Shown piece after piece: positions 16,545 through 24,816 of a DNA stretch of 34,812 bases. Source of the stretch: an uncultured Muribaculaceae bacterium (GTDB lineage: Bacteria; Bacteroidota; Bacteroidia; Bacteroidales; Muribaculaceae). The stretch is taken from contig CAJUBL010000030.1 in assembly GCA_910584665.1 (NCBI GenBank), positions 1 to 34,812 on the forward strand, read 5' to 3'. The translations under genes were made by a program, and so were the position numbers. Under the pieces are notes generated by a model. That model searched no databases and was not told where the DNA came from. It saw nothing but the letters and a program-made list of their open reading frames with translations. Each line of letters opens with the position of its first letter. Within the stretch, counting starts at the first letter, position 1.

Positions 16545-17555
16545 CTAATTATTAATAAATTTATTCCACAGATATTTTCTCGGCTGATCCAGAATTATCG
16601 CAGTAATAAAAAATGCACTCAGTATAAACACGATGTAGATAAGGCATTGCAATCCGTTGTATTTATCGTAACACCACAATATACTTGGCTTGAATATATA
16701 TATCATCACATAATTGTTGCCATGTAATAAAAACACAGCAAAACTGGACCTCGCAATAAAATTTACAATATGATTTGTGTTCATTTCAATGCCTCTTACA
16801 AATATCATCAGACCACAACATCCCACAATAACAATCGGACTGATGTAACTGCACAGGTCAAGAACGACTCCATTGAAAAGCTTTAAAAAGATTATATAGA
16901 GAGCCACATTAGCGACTGCACAGAACAGGAAGACATACAGGCCATAAATTGTCCTTTTTACCCCCCCCCATTGTATTTTCAGGTACCTTGCAAGCATATA
17001 TAAGCCTATAAAACTTAAGGTTCCGTATCCTTGTGAAATAAATGAAGTGTTTCCGATCCACCCATATACAAACTCAAACAGGAAAAACAGAATAATAAAA
17101 TTACGAATATGTTGTTTATCTGCTTTTTCCAAGAACATATTTAGCAATGGTGACAGCAGATATAAGCCAATATAGGCCTTTATGAACCACCCACAATTAA
17201 CAAATATGTTTTCAAATAAGGTTCTTGGAGAAAACTCGGCGATTCCAAATAACAATGCGATTGCATAAATACCCGATATGAAGTAGATGCACTGAAATGC
17301 AAAATTAAAGAACCCCCTGACCGATGCTTTTATTCCAAACCATCCGGAAATCATAACAAAGACATTTACCGCACCTATACTCAACATCTCAAAAGACAGT
17401 CTTGCAGTCGAAGAGATTATATTATCATTCAGATCATCAGTTGTAACAGATCCGAAAGAAAAGAAATCGGCATGAACGATCAGAATCATAAACATAGATA
17501 CGATTCTAAGAAGTTCATAATTGCTATCACGACTTTTTTTCAGCACCTTATCCAT
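16545..17555 (-). CDS. Acyltransferase 3-family membrane protein with an in-frame G9 tract
   Basis: Integral-membrane O-acyltransferase (OafA/WecH-like family), 336 residues with about ten hydrophobic segments. Seen: SNYELLRIVSMFMILIVHAD at the N-terminus, with the conserved Arg and His of the family (His28 region), and SFAVFLLHGNNYVM near the C-terminus, a second typical segment. Such proteins move acyl groups across the membrane onto surface glycans. The G9 tract codes IQWGGVK near residue 196. With G8 a TAA follows at once; with G10 a stop comes about 20 codons later, so either removes the C-terminal third. The gene lies between two SAT-like acetyltransferases. Confidence 0.88.
   Translation of the reverse strand: MDKVLKKSRDSNYELLRIVSMFMILIVHADFFSFGSVTTDDLNDNIISSTARLSFEMLSIGAVNVFVMISGWFGIKASVRGFFNFAFQCIYFISGIYAIALLFGIAEFSPRTLFENIFVNCGWFIKAYIGLYLLSPLLNMFLEKADKQHIRNFIILFFLFEFVYGWIGNTSFISQGYGTLSFIGLYMLARYLKIQWGGVKRTIYGLYVFLFCAVANVALYIIFLKLFNGVVLDLCSYISPIVIVGCCGLMIFVRGIEMNTNHIVNFIARSSFAVFLLHGNNYVMIYIFKPSILWCYDKYNGLQCLIYIVFILSAFFITAIILDQPRKYLWNKFINN
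16961..16969 (-). repeat. G9 tract inside the acyltransferase gene
   Basis: Nine Gs on the coding strand read TGG GGG GGG GTA AAA. The frame is intact. The tract is followed by TAAAAAGG, so loss of one G makes TAA the next codon; gain of one gives a stop about 20 codons on. Confidence 0.95.
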
Positions 17556-17581
17556 ATTACACCCTGACTATGACAATTTTA

Positions 17582-18181
17582 TTATAATTTCTTAAGGACC
17601 CTGACACCATCCATTTTACATATATAGGCAGACGGAGATACAACTGTTGTATTTGACGGCACATCCTTCACAACAATCGCATTAGCTCCAATATTAACAT
17701 TATCACCTATGGTTATGCCTCCAAGAACAACGGCACCGGTACCGATCCTGACATTATTACCGATACGCGGATGTCCGTTTCCTTTATACCCTACTGTCAC
17801 ATTCTGGTTTATCCAGAGGTTCTCACCGACCGATTCAGCGTCAAGGACCATTCCCCATCCATGCTGTATGTAAACACCGCCTCCTACATTTTCCGTTTTT
17901 GTGGAAGCGACTGAACATAGTTTCATTCCAGGCAGAAAATACTTTAAAATTTTTGAGAAATGACCGACCCGCATATAATACAAAGATCTGAACTCTGCGG
18001 CCGCCACCATCATTTTGTAAAGTCTCCAGAATTGCGGCCCCTTAGACGACAGACTTCTGACCTGCTCAAACCGTGCGATATCCATCAGTATCTTCTTTTT
18101 ATTGTCATGGTGCTGAAGAAAGAATACTATAATAGCGGGCCACGCTATCATCCAATATGTGATTTTCTTTATAAAGTACAT
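17582..18181 (-). CDS. Serine acetyltransferase-like hexapeptide acetyltransferase
   Basis: SAT-like left-handed beta-helix acetyltransferase, 199 residues. The N-terminus has a hydrophobic stretch (ITYWMIAWPAIIVFFL) and a region like that of the 15893-16513 protein. The beta-helix includes QHGWGMVLDAESVG, IGNNVRIGTGAVVLGGITIG and IGANAIVV. His in YIQHGWG fits the SAT-like catalytic histidine. It starts at the same base where the ThDP enzyme gene ends (TAATG overlap). Nearness to the opine/ThDP cassette suggests it may acetylate the residue that cassette makes. Confidence 0.88.
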   Translation of the reverse strand: MYFIKKITYWMIAWPAIIVFFLQHHDNKKKILMDIARFEQVRSLSSKGPQFWRLYKMMVAAAEFRSLYYMRVGHFSKILKYFLPGMKLCSVASTKTENVGGGVYIQHGWGMVLDAESVGENLWINQNVTVGYKGNGHPRIGNNVRIGTGAVVLGGITIGDNVNIGANAIVVKDVPSNTTVVSPSAYICKMDGVRVLKKL

Positions 18182-19917
18182 TATTTGCCTAAGATTTTTT
18201 TAATAGTCCTGATTCCTTTTGGTCCCACAGCATTACGTATCGTATTTTCAATTAATGACGATGCCTCGGTGCGAAGATGCCGTAATATGTATAACGCCTC
18301 ATTCTCGAGTTTTGAATCGGTGAAAACCTCAAACAGCACAGGAGAACCGGTACTATTAATAAACTTATCAATCATTAACTTCAGTTCATCCTTATTACAT
18401 GCCGAGATATATCTGATTCCAAGATCCTCGGCATAATGTCGGACAAGCCCCGGTGACATCTGTCCGTAGTGACCGGCCGCGGCCATATAAATGTCGGCCT
18501 CATCTCCAAAAGATGAGGCGATGTGGTTATAGTTGGTAAATTCAGTGCCGCGGCCATTGTTTATAAGTAGAATACGAATATTTTTTGGCAGATGGCGATT
18601 TCCCAGAGAATTAATGTCATAGAAAAATGCAAGGTCTCCCAACGCAATGAAATGCAAACGGTCGGGGTCAGCTAATGCCCCTCCTATCACAGTCGACAAA
18701 GGACCATCGATACCGAATCCGCCGACATTACAATATGAATTGACACTTAACGGAAGTTCAAAAAAATTCCATGAACGGAGTGAATTAAGAATTCCGAAGT
18801 GCATTACTGAATTTTCAGGTATTTTTTTTGATATCTGTTCTGCAACCCAGATATTGGAAAACGGCAATGACTCAGGAATCAGTTGTAAAGTCTCGGAATG
18901 CGCCTTAATCAGCTTCTCAAGATAGGATTCTCTTAAAGGGGTCTCCCGCTCTGAATAAATATTAAAGAAGTCTGTTTCACGCATCTCAAAAACAGCGTCC
19001 GGCAAACCAAATACGCCACGTATGGTACCATCTTCACTGACACGCCATACTTCTGAGGCCCGAGGCTGTGCATATGCACCGCTTACTTCTCCCATATGTA
19101 TTATCAGAGAAAGAATGCCTATAGACGGAGACCAGTTGTCCTGAGAGTATATAAGCGGATATAAAAAACGGTATCTGCCTTTGTAGTTACTTGTATGGTC
19201 ACAGAATACTACAGCTCCATATTTTTCACAAAACCGATCTATTGACGCCGTGAGCTCCGGATTCATCGCCGAATGAGAACCGAAGTAAATACCCACCTTA
19301 CCCGACGGTATTTCAGGCAACGAATCATACTGCCTGTAATATCCTATCTTCTTTACATCCGATATCTCTTTTACCGAAAAATCTTTGTTATATGATGTTT
19401 CAAGATTGATATGTACAGGTCCCCCTCCATTTTTTGAAAGATAATGAAATGCTTCGTTTGTTTTCAGAATGGCATACTGATAGTCCTCATTATCCTTTAC
19501 CACGGGAATATGGACACTATATGTCGCCACATCTTTCTGAATGGAAGACCGATCTATAACCTGCGGGACAAGCTGGCCGACTTTGGCCCTGGACTGTGTA
19601 GCGGTGATTGCCACTACCGGCAGTTTGCGATAGAAAGCCTCTGTCAGAGCCGGAAGATAGTTGCGCGATGCTGTTGCGCCAGTACATGTGATAACAACAG
19701 GCTCTCCGGACTCTTCGGCCATTCCTACGGCCATATAGGCCGCCGAACGCTCCTCAGGGGCTGAATAAACCTGAAAAAACGGATCATGCTGAAGAGATGC
19801 GACGAATGTGAGATTCGTGGTACCGGGAGAGGCGATAACCCTTCTGATTCCATACTCTTTCAATAGTGCTACTACTACCTGTACGTTTTTTTCGGCTGTG
19901 TAATATTTCTGTTCCAT
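18181..19917 (-). CDS. MenD-like thiamine-diphosphate enzyme
   Basis: ThDP-dependent enzyme of 578 residues with the full three-domain length of MenD/acetolactate synthase relatives. Seen: ASPGTTN (residues 29-35), the catalytic-glutamate segment APEERSAAY (Glu56 aligns with the MenD glutamate), and the cofactor motif GDLAFFYDINSLGN...INN (residues 427-454), the GDL-x-N form seen in MenD. No other menaquinone gene is nearby, and the SPGTTN loop differs from the SPGSRS of true MenD, so it probably decarboxylates or condenses another 2-oxo acid for a polysaccharide substituent. Neighbours are a dehydrogenase (12 nt upstream) and an acetyltransferase (overlapping). The substrate is unknown. Confidence 0.82.
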   Translation of the reverse strand: MEQKYYTAEKNVQVVVALLKEYGIRRVIASPGTTNLTFVASLQHDPFFQVYSAPEERSAAYMAVGMAEESGEPVVITCTGATASRNYLPALTEAFYRKLPVVAITATQSRAKVGQLVPQVIDRSSIQKDVATYSVHIPVVKDNEDYQYAILKTNEAFHYLSKNGGGPVHINLETSYNKDFSVKEISDVKKIGYYRQYDSLPEIPSGKVGIYFGSHSAMNPELTASIDRFCEKYGAVVFCDHTSNYKGRYRFLYPLIYSQDNWSPSIGILSLIIHMGEVSGAYAQPRASEVWRVSEDGTIRGVFGLPDAVFEMRETDFFNIYSERETPLRESYLEKLIKAHSETLQLIPESLPFSNIWVAEQISKKIPENSVMHFGILNSLRSWNFFELPLSVNSYCNVGGFGIDGPLSTVIGGALADPDRLHFIALGDLAFFYDINSLGNRHLPKNIRILLINNGRGTEFTNYNHIASSFGDEADIYMAAAGHYGQMSPGLVRHYAEDLGIRYISACNKDELKLMIDKFINSTGSPVLFEVFTDSKLENEALYILRHLRTEASSLIENTIRNAVGPKGIRTIKKILGK

Positions 19918-19929
19918 AGTGAGGTGAGG

Positions 19930-20763
19930 TTATTTCCAACGTGCGTTTACGGTCTGTGCGTTGTTGCAGGTTATTATCTGGCCCGATATGCAATCAGATA
20001 CCGGTGATAACAGAAAACATGCTGTTTCAGCAATCTCCTCGGGCAGGTAATAACGCCCCTGACCATATGTACCGGCATACAGATTACCGTCAGGTCCAAC
20101 TCCGGTCATATCGGTGGCTGTGACCCCAGGAGATATGACATTGACCCGTATACCCTCATTCTTTAACAGATAGGCAAGACCTTTTGCCATATTATTAATG
20201 GCACCCTTTGTAAATCCATATGGCCTGAAATCAACAGTATCACCGGTTTCTGAGGAAATGAATATCACATTCCCCTGTATTTTCTTTGCCAATAAGGATC
20301 GGATGAATAACTGAGTTAAAAAAAACGGGCCTTTTAAATTTGTGTTGAACTGAGCATCCCAACCATCGGGAGTAACATCGAAAACGGATGTCTCATGTTT
20401 TGATATTCCCGCATTATTAACAAGACAATCAACATCACCTATCAGTTTATTTGCCTGATTAATAATATTTTCAAAACTTGATATATCATTGATATCCATT
20501 ATTAGATAATGGCAGCCTATTTCTTCGGAGACCTGCTTCAGAACAGCTTCATTTCGCCCCGTAATAATAACCGAGGCTCCCTCTTTTATAAATTGCCTGG
20601 CCATAGACAACCCCAATCCTCTACTGCCCCCGGTTATAAGTATTTTTCTGCCTGTCAAACGTTCCGATGGTTTCAGACTATATATTCTGGCATATACTTG
20701 TTTTCCTCTATTGCCTCTGGAAATCAGATATTTCACCTTTTTAGCAAACTGAATTATTTTCAT
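19930..20763 (-). CDS. Short-chain dehydrogenase/reductase
   Basis: Classical SDR fold, 277 residues. Seen: the cofactor loop TGGSRGLG (residues 44-51), NNAG (116-119), serine in FISSE (Ser170/171), and the catalytic YGFTK (Tyr182, Lys186). About 38 residues precede the Rossmann fold, a little longer than usual. The first Asp after beta-2 is replaced by an Arg (TGRNE), which favours NADP(H), an inference. It overlaps the PP-loop gene by 4 nt, and the ThDP gene follows after 12 nt. It probably oxidises or reduces an intermediate in the same pathway. Confidence 0.92.
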   Translation of the reverse strand: MKIIQFAKKVKYLISRGNRGKQVYARIYSLKPSERLTGRKILITGGSRGLGLSMARQFIKEGASVIITGRNEAVLKQVSEEIGCHYLIMDINDISSFENIINQANKLIGDVDCLVNNAGISKHETSVFDVTPDGWDAQFNTNLKGPFFLTQLFIRSLLAKKIQGNVIFISSETGDTVDFRPYGFTKGAINNMAKGLAYLLKNEGIRVNVISPGVTATDMTGVGPDGNLYAGTYGQGRYYLPEEIAETACFLLSPVSDCISGQIITCNNAQTVNARWK

Positions 20764-21935
20764 TTCCCCAGCAATTTCTTTTTAATACGATATGGAAGTA
20801 AATATAGCCATGCGTTAAGTTTTGAAGGCATCTTAATCCCGTTTTCACGAGCTATACGAGCATTTTCGGTAGCAAAGGCTCCGTGACCATCCTGTAAACT
20901 CAAATAACATTTATTACGGTATGACACCTCCTTGTATTTGTCCAGGTTAAAAACAGCCTTGTACTGGTCAAGCAATCCATAACTTTCCAATACAATAAGT
21001 GTTCTTAAACATTTATGGCACACCGAGCAATTCTTTTCTTTCTGTACATCAATATTCGAATTGACACAAACATTAAGATGACGTTTTACATAATCATACT
21101 GCGATATCCGTCTGATTTTATCGCTACGATAATACTGATTCCCATCAAGAATAATTTCCATTCCGACAGGACTCAGCATAGTATAGATAAATTCATCCGT
21201 CACATCATCAAGCTGTTTGTCTACAGATGAATTCTGTTGCAGATAATGATTGGATCCCGAAATATAATACCTCGTTATGCCACGTTGTAAAGCCAGTATT
21301 GATGATATTCGACACAATGGACCTGCGTCGTATTCCCATTGCGGCAGATAAAACTCGAACATATTTGAATCCAGAAAAACAAACGGAAGATTAATCTCTT
21401 CACACAGAGCCTTTGAATTGTTATAGTGCTGTAATGCTTTTTTCAAACGTATTTCTGCATTTTTCCCGGGATACTGACCGACATTGAAAAAGAAAAGCGT
21501 ATTAAGTTTATACTCCAGATCTTTTTCTATCTCATATTTATCTATTATAGTGGAGAATGAATCGACTCCGCCAGAGAATCCCGTGCCAATAATTTTTGCT
21601 GTGCTCTTGTCAGCGTCTCCGAAACCACATATATCAATTGATACTATTTTAAACTGAGGTCTAAGCGAATGTATGACCGGCATTATGTATTCGATCAGGT
21701 TCTTGTATATCTTTTTTGAAACAAGTCCTGTTATCTCAATATCCTCACCATAATACATCGCCATATATATGGCTTCGACAAGAAATGCATCGTATACATC
21801 AACCGTCAGCCAATCTTCATATTTTTTATCAATACCAAACCAAAGTTCAGTATTCTTTGAGAAATTGCATCTGATATCAGCAACCAGATACGCCTTGTCC
21901 TGTTCTATCCTTTTTCTAATATTGGATATTATCAT
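20760..21935 (-). CDS. QueC-like PP-loop ATP-pyrophosphatase
   Basis: N-type ATP-pyrophosphatase, 391 residues. Seen: the PP-loop SGGVDS (residues 121-126) and a four-cysteine group, Cys290 then CSVCHKC (Cys303, 306, 309), which matches the zinc site of QueC in spacing pattern (C-xn-C-x2-C-x2-C). The N-terminal 110 residues are not part of a normal QueC, and no other queuosine gene is near. Such enzymes adenylate a carboxylate and replace it with an amide or nitrile. In this operon it probably activates a carboxylic acid for a sugar substituent. It overlaps the opine-dehydrogenase gene by 20 nt. Confidence 0.78.
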   Translation of the reverse strand: MIISNIRKRIEQDKAYLVADIRCNFSKNTELWFGIDKKYEDWLTVDVYDAFLVEAIYMAMYYGEDIEITGLVSKKIYKNLIEYIMPVIHSLRPQFKIVSIDICGFGDADKSTAKIIGTGFSGGVDSFSTIIDKYEIEKDLEYKLNTLFFFNVGQYPGKNAEIRLKKALQHYNNSKALCEEINLPFVFLDSNMFEFYLPQWEYDAGPLCRISSILALQRGITRYYISGSNHYLQQNSSVDKQLDDVTDEFIYTMLSPVGMEIILDGNQYYRSDKIRRISQYDYVKRHLNVCVNSNIDVQKEKNCSVCHKCLRTLIVLESYGLLDQYKAVFNLDKYKEVSYRNKCYLSLQDGHGAFATENARIARENGIKMPSKLNAWLYLLPYRIKKKLLGK

Positions 21936-23037
21936 TACTTATCGGATTTGAGATTGTTTTAATAATTTCCTTCATGGTAAGATCTTTCCATCCCAACCGA
22001 TTGAGATCACGGGCCTCATCAAAGAAATTACGGTTCAGCAATGTCGAAGCAAGTATAATTAAGGAATCGGCAACAGGAGTTGTTATTCCGGCGGCTTTGC
22101 CTAAGGAAGACAATATACATAAACCATTGGGAACATCTTCCGTAAGATATCGATTGTTTATTTCAAACGGTCCTTTGGGACTTCCATTCTCTGCATAATT
22201 AAGAAAAGCCTGTTTAGCATCTATAGTCTCCGACTGTTCATTCCGGAATTTACAGCATTCAAGATAAGTACACGGTCTTCCTTCATATGCTTCAATTATC
22301 TGATTTTTCTCCTTATCCAACGCTTCAATAATATTCCATATACTCGGTGTAAATCCCTCTTTATACATCCAGAATTCACCTTTCGATTTCTCAATCCTTG
22401 CAGCCGACATGATCGTTCCAACCGTATGTACAATCAAATTGGGATTATGCATTGCGGTTTCAATAATATTTGTACGTGTATGGGTATAATTATTAATGAG
22501 ACCGGAAATAATGGCAAATCCATTGACTGTGTCAGAAGCCGGGTTGAATGACAATGCGTTTCTTACATTATGGAATAATATACGCACACACCCCGGACGC
22601 TCTATTCGCGCATCTATTATAGTAGACTCACCTTCCGCAATAACTATAGATGACGGTATTCTATTCCTGAAAAATACACTGCCCAAATTACCGGGAACAA
22701 TAATCAGTGCTTTTATATTATGACAATGGCCACAAATTTTATTCGCTATATTTTCATGCTGAAGTGACTGGGTTAAAACAAAAACAAATTCAGCATTCTC
22801 AAATGCCAGGTCAATATCGCGAGTCACACAGTGCAATGGCTGAAATTGTTCTACAGAACTATTTGTTTCATACTCATCAATATAATATAGTCCCTTTTGT
22901 TCAGACATTTCTTTAAAATTATCATCATGCACCGAATTGGACGTTTTCAATATGGTTACCTTGTGTCCTAACATCGACAAGAATACGGCATGAGCACAAC
23001 CAGAGTTGCCTGATCCTACAATAGTGATATTCGCCAT
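21916..23037 (-). CDS. Opine (octopine/nopaline) dehydrogenase-family enzyme
   Basis: NAD(P)-dependent dehydrogenase of the octopine/nopaline type, 373 residues. Seen: the N-terminal Rossmann motif VGSGNSGCAHA (residues 7-17), and the second-domain motif MHNPNLIVHTVG (residues 196-207), with the conserved histidine (His204) that family members use. Opine dehydrogenases reductively couple an amino group with a 2-oxo acid. Opine-like residues (for example N-(1-carboxyethyl)lysine) are known from O-antigens such as those of Providencia, so a polysaccharide substituent is a reasonable role here. Start shares one base with the flippase stop. Confidence 0.87.
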   Translation of the reverse strand: MANITIVGSGNSGCAHAVFLSMLGHKVTILKTSNSVHDDNFKEMSEQKGLYYIDEYETNSSVEQFQPLHCVTRDIDLAFENAEFVFVLTQSLQHENIANKICGHCHNIKALIIVPGNLGSVFFRNRIPSSIVIAEGESTIIDARIERPGCVRILFHNVRNALSFNPASDTVNGFAIISGLINNYTHTRTNIIETAMHNPNLIVHTVGTIMSAARIEKSKGEFWMYKEGFTPSIWNIIEALDKEKNQIIEAYEGRPCTYLECCKFRNEQSETIDAKQAFLNYAENGSPKGPFEINNRYLTEDVPNGLCILSSLGKAAGITTPVADSLIILASTLLNRNFFDEARDLNRLGWKDLTMKEIIKTISNPISNDNIQY

Positions 23038-24566
23038 TATTTGTTTTTTATCATTTTTATGATTAGATCTTTAAATTTTGCTGATTCATCTTTTGTGAGG
23101 CCAAATACCCAGATGACTATAATACAAACTATAACATAGTCGACCACCGCCCCAATAAATGTTATAAAATCTGTTACTTCAATATGCTGTATCCAACAGG
23201 CTGAAAACACAATTAAAGTTACTACAGTACATGGAACAACTATATTTTTCAGCGCACCCCTGACAGCTCCGGGATAAATACGATGCAGAAAAATGATACG
23301 AACGCAGACAATGCATAGCTGCATTATCAGACTTACTATAAATACCCACTCAGGAGCATAACCAAATCTCATCAATACATAGGCAAAAGGCAGAGTCATG
23401 AGACCAAAAAAACCTATTATAGCCTGATAACGTGCTATTTTACCGGTAGCTTGGTTTGCTGTCGCTAATGGAGTTGAAATTGAATCAATCAACGCCTCAA
23501 ATAGCAGTAACTGACAAAATGGAGCCATATGAACAGAATGTTCACCAATCCATATCTGCAATATGAAATCAATCGAAAAAAGTATTGGAACAACGACAAT
23601 AAGCATTAAAAAATAGGTCATCTTACTTCCCCGCTGTAACAGTAAGGACATACCGTCATAGTCCTGATTGGCATACTTCTTAGTAATCTGGGGAGCAAGA
23701 GCAGAGCTGAAATTACTTGAGAACGAACTGGATACCGTTCTAACAGTAGTAGCGACCCCCTGTGCCGCATTCACTATCGGTCCGAAAAAAGAATTCAATA
23801 CAATACCCAACCCCTGTGTTTTACCTACACCGGCAAGGCTCCCAAAAAGGTTCCAAAAACTAAATGAAGTCATCTCTTTAGCCTTTGATTTATCCCATTT
23901 CAACCGTTTTATGCAACACTCTTCATATTTGCGTCGCGCATATATAACGTATATACTTTGGACAAATATAGTGCCCACAAGCATCATGAAAACATATGAA
24001 ATTAATTTATCGAAAGGAATATAGATAATAATGACACATATTCCAATCTTAAAAATAGCATCTACAATAGCCAGTTTGGCGAATATGTGCATATCTTCAT
24101 GAGCCATAATGGCCATAGTATATGGGCTGGTCAGTAAAGTTATACCTGTAGAAATAATAACAAACTGGAATATAACATTAGCTGCGAATAAACGCTCCGG
24201 TAAAATCACGAGATGTGTATTGATAAACCATATTCCGATACTTTCGGCCGCTAATATGATCACTGCCACAAGAATAACATATAGTGTAACTGTAACCTCA
24301 AATAAATCCTTTAAGGCTCTTTTGTCTTCTCTCCCTATTGTAAATGCAAAGAATCTCTGACTTCCATATGAAAGCGCAAATGAAATAAATGTAAGAAACG
24401 CGATTGAACCTGCAACAACCGAATAGATTCCATAATCTGTTTCACCGAGTGTTCTCAAAACAACCCGAACAGTGAAAAGACCTATTATCATTGAAATAAG
24501 GTTGCGAGTATATAACGCGATAGTGTTCTTTGCAATTTTTTTATTGTTTGAACTGATTTCGGTCAT
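23037..24566 (-). CDS. wzx: Wzx-type oligosaccharide flippase
   Basis: Polytopic membrane protein of 509 residues with about 12-14 hydrophobic segments, typical of the polysaccharide transporter (MATE/MOP) superfamily. Seen: NTIALYTRNLISMIIGLFTV (residues 14-33), RVVLRTLGETDYGIYSVVAG, and SYGSQRFFAF, which match Wzx proteins of Bacteroidota. It flips lipid-linked repeat units to the periplasmic face for the EpsG-type polymerase. It is the first gene of the long leftward operon; the region upstream has no UpxY or UpxZ gene, which often leads Bacteroides capsule operons. Confidence 0.93.
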   Translation of the reverse strand: MTEISSNNKKIAKNTIALYTRNLISMIIGLFTVRVVLRTLGETDYGIYSVVAGSIAFLTFISFALSYGSQRFFAFTIGREDKRALKDLFEVTVTLYVILVAVIILAAESIGIWFINTHLVILPERLFAANVIFQFVIISTGITLLTSPYTMAIMAHEDMHIFAKLAIVDAIFKIGICVIIIYIPFDKLISYVFMMLVGTIFVQSIYVIYARRKYEECCIKRLKWDKSKAKEMTSFSFWNLFGSLAGVGKTQGLGIVLNSFFGPIVNAAQGVATTVRTVSSSFSSNFSSALAPQITKKYANQDYDGMSLLLQRGSKMTYFLMLIVVVPILFSIDFILQIWIGEHSVHMAPFCQLLLFEALIDSISTPLATANQATGKIARYQAIIGFFGLMTLPFAYVLMRFGYAPEWVFIVSLIMQLCIVCVRIIFLHRIYPGAVRGALKNIVVPCTVVTLIVFSACWIQHIEVTDFITFIGAVVDYVIVCIIVIWVFGLTKDESAKFKDLIIKMIKNK

Positions 24567-24605
24567 ACAATATCGTTCTTACCCGTTTATGCAAAGTATT
24601 TTTTA

Positions 24606-24633
24606 GGGTCAGCGGAAATATCGGCGCTGACCC
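24606..24633. promoter_or_regulatory. Perfect 9-bp hairpin upstream of the operon
   Basis: GGGTCAGCG (24606-24614) pairs with CGCTGACCC (24625-24633) across a 10-nt loop. On the plus strand it is followed by ATTTTTTAA, like an intrinsic terminator, but no rightward gene precedes it. On the minus strand, in the operon leader, it has no U run, so it would be a leader structure or an operator-like palindrome about 40-65 nt before the flippase ATG. Confidence 0.45.
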
Positions 24634-24702
24634 ATTTTTTAATCATTCCTTAGAATCCGGTATAATAATGAATACACCTGAATTCGGCATGTAATCTTTA
24701 AA

Positions 24703-24816
24703 ATGTCAGAAGGGAATACGTAGTCATCAAACGAGACTTGTCTCCTCAAACAGAACAGGACACCGAAGAGACATCTATATATTGGGATATATCACGTACA
24801 GAATGTCTTCTGACAT
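24703..24816. repeat. 10-bp inverted repeat enclosing 94 bp
   Basis: ATGTCAGAAG at 24703-24712 is the exact reverse complement of CTTCTGACAT at 24807-24816. An inverted repeat of this size in a noncoding leader could mark an invertible segment, but the arms are short and no promoter consensus is clear inside. Chance is not excluded. Confidence 0.3.

Noticed and set aside
18832..18839. T8 run (A8 in coding direction) in the ThDP enzyme gene as a slippage site
   Set aside because: Short A/T runs are common in this AT-rich region, and the frame is intact; no reason to single it out.
24703..24816. Firm call of an invertible promoter
   Set aside because: The repeat arms are only 10 bp, a chance match is plausible in a region of this size, and no matching -33/-7 promoter pair lies inside.
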